From an uncultured Eggerthellaceae bacterium (GTDB lineage Bacteria > Actinomycetota > Coriobacteriia > Coriobacteriales > Eggerthellaceae), in contig CANOIM010000001.1 of assembly GCA_947566075.1 (NCBI GenBank), positions 186,001-250,000 on the forward strand: DNA of 64,000 bases, written 5' to 3'. The notes beneath the pieces were generated by a model. That model was given only the letters and a program-made list of their open reading frames with translations. It searched no databases and was not told the DNA's origin. Both the position numbers and the translations under genes were made by a program. Below, piece after piece: positions 6,982 to 14,468 of the stretch. The stretch's first letter is position 1; the number at the start of each line of letters is the position of its first letter.

Positions 6982-9315
6982 TTGCCCATAGATACTGATT
7001 CGCTGAACCCGCCCCAAAGAGAAGCGGTCCTCACCACCGAGGGGCCGCTTCTCGTTCTTGCGGGCGCCGGTTCAGGCAAGACCCGGGTGCTCACCTATCG
7101 CATCGCGCACATGATAGACGCGCAGATAGCCCACCCTTGGGAGATATTGGCCATCACGTTCACCAACAAGGCTGCCGCTGAGATGCGGGAGCGGCTCTCC
7201 TCTCTCATAGGGGGGCAAGCCCGGGGCATGTGGGTCTCCACGTTCCATAGCATGTGCGTGCGCATCCTGCGCCAAGACGCTGAGAAGCTGGGCTATACGC
7301 GCACCTTCACCATCTATGATGCCGATGACCAGAAGCGTCTGATAAAGACTATCATGGCAGAGCTTGACCTGAACCCGAAGGTCTTCCAGCCCAACGTCAT
7401 CGCCGCCAAGATATCCCAGGCGAAGAACGAGCTCATCGTGGCTGCTGACTTCGCCGATGAGGCGGTGGATATCCAAGACAAGGCGGCAGCCCGGGTCTAT
7501 GAGGCGTATCAAAGCCGCTTGCGGGCTGCCAACGCCATGGATTTCGACGACTTGCTCATGTACGTCTATCTCCTGTTCAAGCATCACCCTGAGGTGCTCC
7601 AAGCCTACCAGGAGCGCTTCCGCTACATCCTGGTGGACGAATACCAGGATACGAACCATGCCCAATACGCCATCACCCAGTTCCTGGCGGCCAAGAGCCG
7701 CAACATCATGGTGGTGGGCGATGATGACCAGTCCATCTATTCTTGGCGAGGGGCGGACATCCGCAATATCCTGGAGTTCGAACAGGACTACCCGGATGCC
7801 ACCACGGTGAAGCTGGAGCAGAACTATCGCTCCACTGGCACCATCTTGAAGGCGGCGAATGAGGTGATATCCCACAACACCTCCCGGAAGGAGAAGCGCC
7901 TGTTCACTGACCAAGGGGATGGTGAGCCCATCTCGGTCTACGTGGCCGCCGATGAACGGGATGAGGGCCGTTGGATCGCTGGAGAGATGGAGAAGCTCCA
8001 TGAGGGAGGCAAGCGCTACAGCCAGATGGCGCTCTTCTATCGCACCAATGCCCAGTCCCGCGTGCTGGAGGATATGCTCTTGCGGGCAGGGGTGCCCTAT
8101 CGGATCGTGGGTGGCACCAAGTTCTTCGACCGGGCTGAGATCCGCCATGTCATGGCCTATCTCTCTTTGGTAGAGAATCCCTCCGATGACATGGCCTTCG
8201 AACGCATCGTCAATGTGCCCCGCCGCGGCATCGGCGCCACTACTCTTGAGCGCATCCGCAGCTTCGCCGAACAGCTGGGCATGCCACTCTCGGCAGCAGC
8301 GGAGATGCTCCTGGTGGATGAGGATGTCCGCCCTTCCGTGCGCCGTGCCTTGGGTGAGCTCATAGAGCTTCTGCGTCAAGCGCGCACCTATTCGGGGGAT
8401 CTGCGCCGGGTGGTAGAGCGCATCATAGAGGATACGGGGCTCATCCAGGCCTATGAGGCCGAAGGCACCGATGAGGCGTTTGGGCGCGTGGAGAACATCA
8501 AGGAGTTCTTCGGGGTGGTCTCTGAATTCGCTGAGACCCATGCCTCCGAAGACGCCCTCTATGCGCCCCCCACTGCTGAGGAGGGCGGCGAAGAGGAGCC
8601 CGTGCGTGAGCTGAGAGGGGATTCGCTCCCGGATTTCCTGGAGTGGGTGCGCTTGCGTACGGATCTGGATTCCATGACCGAAGACGGAGATGCCGTCACG
8701 TTGATGACGGTGCATTCATCCAAGGGCTTGGAATTCGACACCGTCTTCGTGGGTGGCATGGAAGAGGGCATCTTCCCTCACATGACCTCCATCTCAGAAG
8801 CATCAGGCTATGAGGAGGAACGGCGGCTGGCCTATGTGGCCATCACCCGTGCCCGGAAGAAGCTCTACCTGAGCTGCGCCCAGACACGCAAGCTCTTCGG
8901 TCAGACTAACGCCAACCAGATATCCAGCTTCCTGCGGGATATCCCCCAGGAGCTGCGGGAGACCAGGGGATTAGGCTCAGCGGGCTTCTCCGGGAGCGGC
9001 TGGGAGAAGCGGGGCAGCCGTCGGGGCATCGCCGGTTCCGGCACGGAGGCGGGCGGCGGCCGCGTGTTCGGCCAGTCCAGCGCCTCGGGTTCCCGGGGCC
9101 GCTCCTACGCTTCTGCCTCCCGGGGCACCTCTTCTGATGGCAAGCGGGCAGGGGCCAAGGAGACCTTCAAGAGCGGCGATACCGTTGATCACAAGACCTT
9201 CGGCCGCGGCACCGTGGTGAAGGCGGCCGGGGATGTCATCTACGTCAAATTCAAGAACACGGGGGCCACGAAGAAGCTGCTCAAGGATTACGCCCCCATC
9301 GTGAAGATAGGATAG
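6982..9315 (+). CDS. pcrA: ATP-dependent 3'-5' DNA helicase, PcrA/UvrD family
   Basis: This 777-residue superfamily 1A helicase shows Walker A AGAGSGKT, Walker B DEYQDTN, motif III DDQSIYSWRGAD, motif IV QNYRST, motif V TVHSSKGLEFD and motif VI VAITRARKKLYL. The C-terminus is a low-complexity Gly/Ser/Arg linker followed by a Tudor-like module (KTFGRGTVVKAAGD). In PcrA/UvrD that module contacts RNA polymerase in transcription-coupled repair. The start is TTG at 6982 with GGAAGG upstream. It lies 30 bp after DAHP synthase with no terminator, so read-through is likely. Confidence 0.94.
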   Translation: MPIDTDSLNPPQREAVLTTEGPLLVLAGAGSGKTRVLTYRIAHMIDAQIAHPWEILAITFTNKAAAEMRERLSSLIGGQARGMWVSTFHSMCVRILRQDAEKLGYTRTFTIYDADDQKRLIKTIMAELDLNPKVFQPNVIAAKISQAKNELIVAADFADEAVDIQDKAAARVYEAYQSRLRAANAMDFDDLLMYVYLLFKHHPEVLQAYQERFRYILVDEYQDTNHAQYAITQFLAAKSRNIMVVGDDDQSIYSWRGADIRNILEFEQDYPDATTVKLEQNYRSTGTILKAANEVISHNTSRKEKRLFTDQGDGEPISVYVAADERDEGRWIAGEMEKLHEGGKRYSQMALFYRTNAQSRVLEDMLLRAGVPYRIVGGTKFFDRAEIRHVMAYLSLVENPSDDMAFERIVNVPRRGIGATTLERIRSFAEQLGMPLSAAAEMLLVDEDVRPSVRRALGELIELLRQARTYSGDLRRVVERIIEDTGLIQAYEAEGTDEAFGRVENIKEFFGVVSEFAETHASEDALYAPPTAEEGGEEEPVRELRGDSLPDFLEWVRLRTDLDSMTEDGDAVTLMTVHSSKGLEFDTVFVGGMEEGIFPHMTSISEASGYEEERRLAYVAITRARKKLYLSCAQTRKLFGQTNANQISSFLRDIPQELRETRGLGSAGFSGSGWEKRGSRRGIAGSGTEAGGGRVFGQSSASGSRGRSYASASRGTSSDGKRAGAKETFKSGDTVDHKTFGRGTVVKAAGDVIYVKFKNTGATKKLLKDYAPIVKIG

Positions 9316-9331
9316 GGAGGTCAGGCTCACC

Positions 9332-10687
9332 ATGCCCAAACCTGTGATCGTCGTGGGGCACAAGAACCCAGATAATGACTCCATCAGCGCAGCCGTAGGC
9401 TACGCGCACCTTAAGAACGAGCTGGCCCGCAGGGCGGGAAGGGATGACGTCTACATCCCGGCACGGTTGGGCCCGCTGCCCCCTGAGAGCCAATGGGTGC
9501 TGAGCACCTATGGGGTAGAGCCTCCGCGCCTGATCGGGCACGTTCACACCCGCGTGAGCGATGTCATGACCTCTGACCCTATCTCCATCAGCCAAGATGC
9601 CAGCATGCTGGAGGCTGGCCGCACCCTGCGTCAGCACAACATCCGCTCCCTGGTGGTCCAGGATGAGCGGGGGCAGTTCCAAGGGCTCATCTCCACTCGA
9701 GCCATCGCAGAGCGCTATATGGCGGCTACGGATGCCCTGGATGATGCCACCCCTGAATCCACCATGGCCGTAGCCACTTCGCTCATCGAATCCCTCTCTC
9801 AGAAGGTGTCAGAGCTCATGTTCGGCAATGTCATCCAGCTGGAAGAGGAGGACGTGCTCAAAGAGGTGGTGGATGACATGATAGCCTCTGATCTGCGCGA
9901 AGCGGTGGTGCTGGACAAGGACGGACGGGCGGTGGGCATCGTCACCCGTTCAGATGTGGCCACTCCTCCGAAGCGCCGGGTCATCTTGGTAGACCATAAC
10001 GAGGTGAGCCAAGCGGCGGCGGGCATCGAAGAGGCAGATGTCATTGAGATCGTGGATCACCATCGCATCGCTGACGTTTCCACGGCCAATCCCATCAAGT
10101 TCATCAACCGGCCCATCGGGTCCACGGCCACCATCGTGGCATTGGAGTTCCAGGAATGCGGAGTGGATATCCCTAAGGGCATTGCGGCGGTGCTCCTCTC
10201 GGCCATCATGACCGACACCGTCATCTTGAAATCGCCCACGGCCACTGCGGTGGATGAGGCTGAAGCGGCTCATCTAGCGGCCATCGTGGGGGTGGAGCCC
10301 ACCGAATTCGGTCTGGAGGTGTTCCGGGCTCGGGGCGGGGATGCTGACATGCCCATCGAAGAGCTGGTAGAGGCTGACTCAAAGGAGTTCCATCTTGATG
10401 ATAAGACCCTCCTCATCGCCCAGCACGAGACGGTGGATCTGGCTGCCGTGATGGAGCGGGAGGAAGAGATCCGCGAGCACATGCGCTCACTGCTCAAGAA
10501 CCGGGGCTATGAGACCGTGGTGCTCATGGCCACGGATATCCTGGCTGAGGGCACCCAGCTTTTAGCCGAAGGGAACCGGAAGATCGTCGACCGTGCCTTC
10601 GATATCCACTGCACGGGCCAGGGGGGCACCTGGATGCCCGGCGTGCTCTCCCGCAAGAAGCAAGTGGCCGCAAGGATACTGAGGTAG
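9332..10687 (+). CDS. ppaC: Manganese-dependent (family II) inorganic pyrophosphatase with CBS pair
   Basis: This 451-residue DHH-family protein starts with the metal site GHKNPDNDSI. A CBS-domain pair is inserted at roughly residues 70-210 (motifs VSDVMTSDPISI and GIVTRSDVATP). The DHH motif IVDHHR and the DHHA2 domain follow, ending in the typical GGTWMPGVLSRKKQV. It hydrolyses pyrophosphate to phosphate in the cytoplasm, and CBS-PPases are regulated by adenine nucleotides. The DRTGG domain of larger homologues is absent. It sits 16 bp after pcrA and 3 bp before the peptidase gene, as part of the same operon. Confidence 0.93.
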   Translation: MPKPVIVVGHKNPDNDSISAAVGYAHLKNELARRAGRDDVYIPARLGPLPPESQWVLSTYGVEPPRLIGHVHTRVSDVMTSDPISISQDASMLEAGRTLRQHNIRSLVVQDERGQFQGLISTRAIAERYMAATDALDDATPESTMAVATSLIESLSQKVSELMFGNVIQLEEEDVLKEVVDDMIASDLREAVVLDKDGRAVGIVTRSDVATPPKRRVILVDHNEVSQAAAGIEEADVIEIVDHHRIADVSTANPIKFINRPIGSTATIVALEFQECGVDIPKGIAAVLLSAIMTDTVILKSPTATAVDEAEAAHLAAIVGVEPTEFGLEVFRARGGDADMPIEELVEADSKEFHLDDKTLLIAQHETVDLAAVMEREEEIREHMRSLLKNRGYETVVLMATDILAEGTQLLAEGNRKIVDRAFDIHCTGQGGTWMPGVLSRKKQVAARILR

Positions 10688-10690
10688 CCC

Positions 10691-11815
10691 ATGGATGAGG
10701 AAAGGGCATTGCGGCTGTTCGAGCGGCTGGTGGCCATCGAAAGCCCATCGTGGAGCGAATCCGCCATGGCGAAGGTGTGCGCCCAGGAGCTTGAGCAGCT
10801 GGGTTTCACGGTACGGGAGGATGGCTCTGCTGCCCGTACGGGCTCTGACACGGGGAACCTCATCGCCTATCGTCCTGGATCGGCGAAGGGTCAGCTCATG
10901 CTCTCAGCGCACATGGATACGGTGAAGCCCTGCGAAGGCATCCAGGTGATCCGCACCGAAGATGAACGCGGGGATGTCCTCTGCTCGGCAGGGGATACCA
11001 TCCTCTCCGCTGATGACAAGGCGGGGGTGACGGCCATCTTCGAAGGCATCCGTGCCGCCTTGGGAAGCGGCCGTGACCTTCCTGACCTCTATGTGCTGCT
11101 CACCACCTGTGAAGAGCAGAGCTTGCTGGGTTCAGGGGCCCTGAAGGGCTCTGATCTGCCCCGGGATGCCCACTGCTTCGTCTTGGATGCTGATGGCGCT
11201 CCCGGCTCTGTCATAGCAGAGGCTCCCTGTCACCGCACGATGCGCGTTCGCATCCAGGGCAAGAGCGCCCATGCGGGGGTGGAACCGGAGGCGGGCATCT
11301 CAGCCATCCAGATAGCCGCAGCGGCCGTATCATCCATGGAGCTCGGACGCTTGGATGAGGCCACCACCGCGAACATCGGCATCATCGAAGGTGGGGTGGC
11401 TACGAACATCGTAGCGGAGGTGTGCAGGCTGGAAGGGGAGTGTCGCTCCCTCTTCCCTGAGAGGGCCGATAGCGTGCAGCGTCAGATGACCGAGGCGGTG
11501 CAACGGGCTTGCGCTCTCTTCGGGGGTAGCGCGGATATCACCTGGGAAGAGGATTACCCGGAAGTGCGCTTCTCTGAGGAGAGCCCTATCATCGGCCGGG
11601 CACGTCAGGCCATAGAGGCCTGTGGGTTGCCCTTCCAGCTAGTGCGCACCGGGGGTGGCGCTGATGCCAACAACCTGAACGGTTTGGGCGTCTTGGCGGT
11701 CACCTTGGGCACGGGCATGGCGAACTTCCATTCCACGAGCGAATACATCCGCGTACAAGACCTGCTGGATGACATTCGCCTCGTTGAGTCCCTCATCAAC
11801 GTGTACGCCGGATAA
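10691..11815 (+). CDS. M20-family aminopeptidase, peptidase T-like
   Basis: This 374-residue metallopeptidase has M20 metal ligands and catalytic residues in SAHMDTV (His and catalytic Asp), SADDKAG (bridging Asp), CEEQSLLG (catalytic Glu plus metal Glu) and the later FVLDADG aspartate. A dimerisation-domain histidine lies in SAHAGVEPE. It resembles the PepT-like group more than DapE or ArgE, and probably trims small peptides. The start is 3 nt after the pyrophosphatase stop. The product has no signal peptide, so it acts in the cytoplasm. Confidence 0.87.
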   Translation: MDEERALRLFERLVAIESPSWSESAMAKVCAQELEQLGFTVREDGSAARTGSDTGNLIAYRPGSAKGQLMLSAHMDTVKPCEGIQVIRTEDERGDVLCSAGDTILSADDKAGVTAIFEGIRAALGSGRDLPDLYVLLTTCEEQSLLGSGALKGSDLPRDAHCFVLDADGAPGSVIAEAPCHRTMRVRIQGKSAHAGVEPEAGISAIQIAAAAVSSMELGRLDEATTANIGIIEGGVATNIVAEVCRLEGECRSLFPERADSVQRQMTEAVQRACALFGGSADITWEEDYPEVRFSEESPIIGRARQAIEACGLPFQLVRTGGGADANNLNGLGVLAVTLGTGMANFHSTSEYIRVQDLLDDIRLVESLINVYAG

Positions 11816-11863
11816 CTGGTTGGGAACGATCACCCCATGCATCCCTGGGCTTCAGGAGCGTTC

Positions 11864-11889
11864 ATGAGATGATCTTCCATCATCCTCAT
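11864..11889 (+). promoter_or_regulatory. Hairpin upstream of the glutaredoxin gene
   Basis: ATGAGATGAT (11864-11873) pairs with ATCATCCTCAT (11879-11889) through ten base pairs and one bulged C, with a CTTCC loop. No U-run follows, so it is not a classical terminator. It lies just upstream of the glutaredoxin ribosome binding site (AAGGAG) and may stabilise the message or separate it from the peptidase transcript. Confidence 0.35.
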
Positions 11890-11906
11890 ATGGAAGGAGC
11901 CTGATC

Positions 11907-12164
11907 ATGGCCTATATCCCGAACATCACCCTCTACTACAAGCCCACGTGCCCCTTCTGCGTGAAGGTGCTGACCTATATGGAAGAGCAGGATATCGCCT
12001 GCGAGATGCGCAACACGTTAGAGCCGGGCGTGCGCGATGAGCTCATCAGCATCGGCGGGAAGGGTCAGGTGCCCTGCCTCGTCATAGATGGTCAGCCCCT
12101 CTATGAGTCAAATGACATCATCCAGTACCTCCATGGGTTGGTAGCGGCGGATGAGATAGGCTAG
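11907..12164 (+). CDS. Glutaredoxin-like thiol-disulfide oxidoreductase
   Basis: This 85-residue thioredoxin-fold protein has the dithiol active site CPFC (in YKPTCPFCVKVL), the cis-Pro segment QVPCLVIDG and a C-terminal YESNDIIQYL helix, which are glutaredoxin/GST N-terminal hallmarks. It would reduce disulfides or mixed disulfides. The extra Cys of VPCL beside the cis-Pro is common in this group. It is followed 4 nt later by an ATP-grasp gene, and the tight spacing suggests a joint function involving a low-molecular-weight thiol or peptide ligase. That link is inference. Confidence 0.88.
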   Translation: MAYIPNITLYYKPTCPFCVKVLTYMEEQDIACEMRNTLEPGVRDELISIGGKGQVPCLVIDGQPLYESNDIIQYLHGLVAADEIG

Positions 12165-12168
12165 GCCC

Positions 12169-13311
12169 ATGGTCATCTTAGACGAGCCCTTCGCCTCCCA
12201 GCCGCTGTTCCAGTGGCTCCAGGCCAGCAAGCACCCGGTCCTCTCCAACCCCTTCGCTTTGGCCATCGCTCAAGATCAAGGTCTCTCTCTGAACCTCATC
12301 GGTGAGGCGGAGGCCGTCCAGCGAGCAGATGCGGGGGAGCGCATCTACACCTGTTCTGAGAATGCCCTAGCGTGGTTGCTGGATAATTCCTCGAATCAGG
12401 GCCTTACCCAGGCCATCTCCCTGTTCAAGGACAAGGGCCGCATGCGTGAAGCCTTAAGCCCCCTCATGCCTGGCTTCTTCTATCAGCGCGTGTCCCGGGC
12501 AGCCTTGGCGCAAGTGGCTGTGGAAGACCTCCCATTGCCAGTGGTCCTGAAGCCCAACGTGGGCTTCTGCTCCATGGGGGTCTATGTGATCCAAGATGAG
12601 GCTGCTTGGACTGATGCGCTTGCTGACATCAGCGCCCATGAGCAGGAGTGGCAGCGGCTCTACCCTGAGAGCGTCATCGGATCTGAGGAATACTTGATAG
12701 AAGGCTACATCCAAGGGGAGGAATATGCCTTGGATGCCTACTATGACGAACAAGGGACGCCTCATATCCTCAATATCTGGCGTCATGATTTCGCGGGGCT
12801 GAAGGATACGAGCGATCGCCTCTACCTTTCTAGTCATGCTATCGTTGATGAGACCCATGACCCATTCATTGCTTGGCTTGACCAGGTGAACCGGGTGGTA
12901 GGGGCGAAGGGCTTTTGCGTTCATGTAGAGGTTCGCAAGGAAGGCCCCACCATCATCCCCATCGAGTTCAACCCGTTGCGCTTCGCGGGATTGGGTGGCA
13001 CTGACATGGCCTACTACGGTTGTGGGTATCGCACCTATGAATGCTATTTGGAAGATATCCCCCTGGATCTGCAGGCCGTTTACAAAGCCCATCCCACGGA
13101 TGTCTATTCCATGTCGCTTCTCGGGTCCGTTGGTCAGGGAGCGTTCCAGTATGATCGCTTCGCCAGCCTTTTTTCAGATGTGCTGGCATTCATCCGCTTC
13201 GAAGCTGAGAAGACAGGTTCCTACGGCTTCTTGTTCTTGCGCACCCCCGTTGATGACCCATCTGAGAGGGATCTTGTCCTGAAGGCTGACCTCAAGCAGT
13301 ACCTGAGCTGA
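12169..13311 (+). CDS. ATP-grasp domain protein of unknown substrate
   Basis: This 380-residue protein has ATP-grasp features: an N-terminal Rossmann-like part, the nucleotide-binding strand PVVLKPNVGFCSMGVYVI around residues 124-141, the acidic YIQGEEYALDAYYD segment and a metal-binding EFNPLRF near residue 264. Such enzymes ligate a carboxylate to an amine or thiol through an acyl phosphate. No substrate-specific motif was recognised. It is the last gene before the ribosomal cluster, and no clear terminator precedes the rpsL promoter. Pairing with glutaredoxin hints at thiol or peptide chemistry. Confidence 0.75.
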   Translation: MVILDEPFASQPLFQWLQASKHPVLSNPFALAIAQDQGLSLNLIGEAEAVQRADAGERIYTCSENALAWLLDNSSNQGLTQAISLFKDKGRMREALSPLMPGFFYQRVSRAALAQVAVEDLPLPVVLKPNVGFCSMGVYVIQDEAAWTDALADISAHEQEWQRLYPESVIGSEEYLIEGYIQGEEYALDAYYDEQGTPHILNIWRHDFAGLKDTSDRLYLSSHAIVDETHDPFIAWLDQVNRVVGAKGFCVHVEVRKEGPTIIPIEFNPLRFAGLGGTDMAYYGCGYRTYECYLEDIPLDLQAVYKAHPTDVYSMSLLGSVGQGAFQYDRFASLFSDVLAFIRFEAEKTGSYGFLFLRTPVDDPSERDLVLKADLKQYLS

Positions 13312-13374
13312 CCCTTCTGGGAGCCTATGCGCCGTTCGCCGGAGCAGTGATAGACACTCCCGGATGCGTGGCGT

Positions 13375-13403
13375 TTGACACACGGGGAGGACATACCTAA
13401 TAT
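13375..13403 (+). promoter_or_regulatory. Consensus sigma-70-type promoter of the str operon
   Basis: TTGACA (13375-13380) and TATAAT-like TAATAT (13398-13403) are separated by exactly 17 bp, the best promoter in the window. Transcription should start near 13410 and leave a leader of about 100 nt before the rpsL TTG codon. Confidence 0.8.
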
Positions 13404-13411
13404 GCATCGTC

Positions 13412-13435
13412 GCGCCTTCTGAGGGCGCATTTTTT
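13412..13435 (+). terminator. Terminator-like hairpin at the 5' end of the str leader
   Basis: GCGCC (13412-13416) pairs with GGCGC (13424-13428), extended by a T-G pair, and six T residues follow at 13430-13435. The predicted transcription start is only a few bases upstream, so in str mRNA this would be a 5'-terminal hairpin. For transcripts arriving from the ATP-grasp gene it would be an intrinsic terminator. Which role applies cannot be decided from the sequence. Confidence 0.55.
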
Positions 13436-13510
13436 CGCGTGCGCATTCGTGAAGCGCACATGAAAGAGCACAGCAAGGCAAGCATCAAGGAATGAAAAGG
13501 AAGTGAAGAG

Positions 13511-13882
13511 TTGCCCACCATAAACCAGCTGGTCCGCAAGGGCCGCCAGAAGCAGGTAGACAAGAAGAAGACCCCGGCGCTCAAGGGCAATCCCCAGAAG
13601 CGCGGCGTCTGCACCCGCGTCTACACCACCACCCCTAAGAAGCCGAACTCCGCTCTCCGCAAGGTCTGCCGTGTCCGCTTGGTCAACGGCATGGAGGTCA
13701 CGGCTTACATCCCGGGCATCGGCCACAACCTGCAGGAGCACTCCATGGTGCTCATCCGCGGCGGCCGTGTGAAGGACTTGCCTGGTGTTCGCTATAAGGT
13801 CATCCGCGGCACGCTGGACTGCGCATCGGTGGACAACCGCATGCAGGCCCGCAGCCGTTATGGAGCAAAGCGCCCGAAGTAA
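13511..13882 (+). CDS. rpsL: 30S ribosomal protein S12
   Basis: This 123-residue S12 begins with the canonical PTINQLVRKGR. It contains the decoding-site segments PKKPNSALRKVCRVRL and KDLPGVRYKVIRGTLD. The lysine of KPNSA is the usual streptomycin-resistance position and is wild type. The start codon is TTG with AGGAAG upstream, which is uncommon for such a highly expressed gene. It opens the str operon, about 100 nt after the consensus promoter. Confidence 0.97.
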   Translation: MPTINQLVRKGRQKQVDKKKTPALKGNPQKRGVCTRVYTTTPKKPNSALRKVCRVRLVNGMEVTAYIPGIGHNLQEHSMVLIRGGRVKDLPGVRYKVIRGTLDCASVDNRMQARSRYGAKRPK

Positions 13883-13891
13883 CCATTCGTT

Positions 13892-13918
13892 AAGCCGTGC
13901 GGGCTTGGAGGACAAGCC
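13892..13918 (+). promoter_or_regulatory. Mutually exclusive hairpins in the S12-S7 intercistronic region
   Basis: GGCTTG (13902-13907) pairs with CAAGCC (13913-13918) around a GAGGA loop. The same GGCTT can instead pair with AAGCC at 13892-13896. The S12-S7 gap is 104 nt. In Escherichia coli this gap holds the S7 repressor target of the str operon, so an analogous autoregulatory site is plausible here, although the sequence is not obviously the same. Confidence 0.4.
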
Positions 13919-13986
13919 TAATGACCGGGACGCCTTGGGCGTGAGGCACCCAGCCAGAAGCACGCAGAGAAGAAGGAGCATCATCT

Positions 13987-14457
13987 ATGCCACGTCGTGC
14001 AGCAGCACAGCGCAGGCTCATCCAGCCTGACGCGAAGTACAACAACCGTCTTGTCACCCAGCTCACCAACAAGATCATGCTGGATGGCAAGAAGTCCCTG
14101 GCCGAGCGCATCGTCTACACCGCGTTCGACATCGTGGAAGAGAAGACCGGCGAAGACCCGCTGTCCGTCTTCAAGAAGGCCATGGACAATGTCCGTCCCA
14201 CCCTTGAGTGCAAGCCCAAGCGCGTGGGTGGCGCTACCTATCAGGTGCCCATGGAGGTCAACTCTCGTAGGGCCACCACGCTGGCCATCCGCTGGATCGT
14301 GGATTACTCCCGGGCTCGCCGTGAGCACACCATGGCAGAGCGCCTGGCGAATGAGATCATGGATGCCTCTCAGAACACGGGGGCTGCCGTGAAGAAGCGC
14401 GAGGATATGTACAAGATGGCCGAGGCGAACCGCGCGTTCAGCCACTATCGCTTCTAG
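13987..14457 (+). CDS. rpsG: 30S ribosomal protein S7
   Basis: This 156-residue primary 16S-binding protein of the small-subunit head has the expected MPRRAAAQRR start, the KRVGGATYQVP beta-hairpin, the ARREHTMAERLANEI helix and the C-terminal KREDMYKMAEANRAFSHYRF. Its length is standard. AGAAGGAG precedes the ATG. Members of this family also act as translational repressors of their operon. Confidence 0.97.
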   Translation: MPRRAAAQRRLIQPDAKYNNRLVTQLTNKIMLDGKKSLAERIVYTAFDIVEEKTGEDPLSVFKKAMDNVRPTLECKPKRVGGATYQVPMEVNSRRATTLAIRWIVDYSRARREHTMAERLANEIMDASQNTGAAVKKREDMYKMAEANRAFSHYRF

Positions 14458-14468
14458 AGGTACGCACC

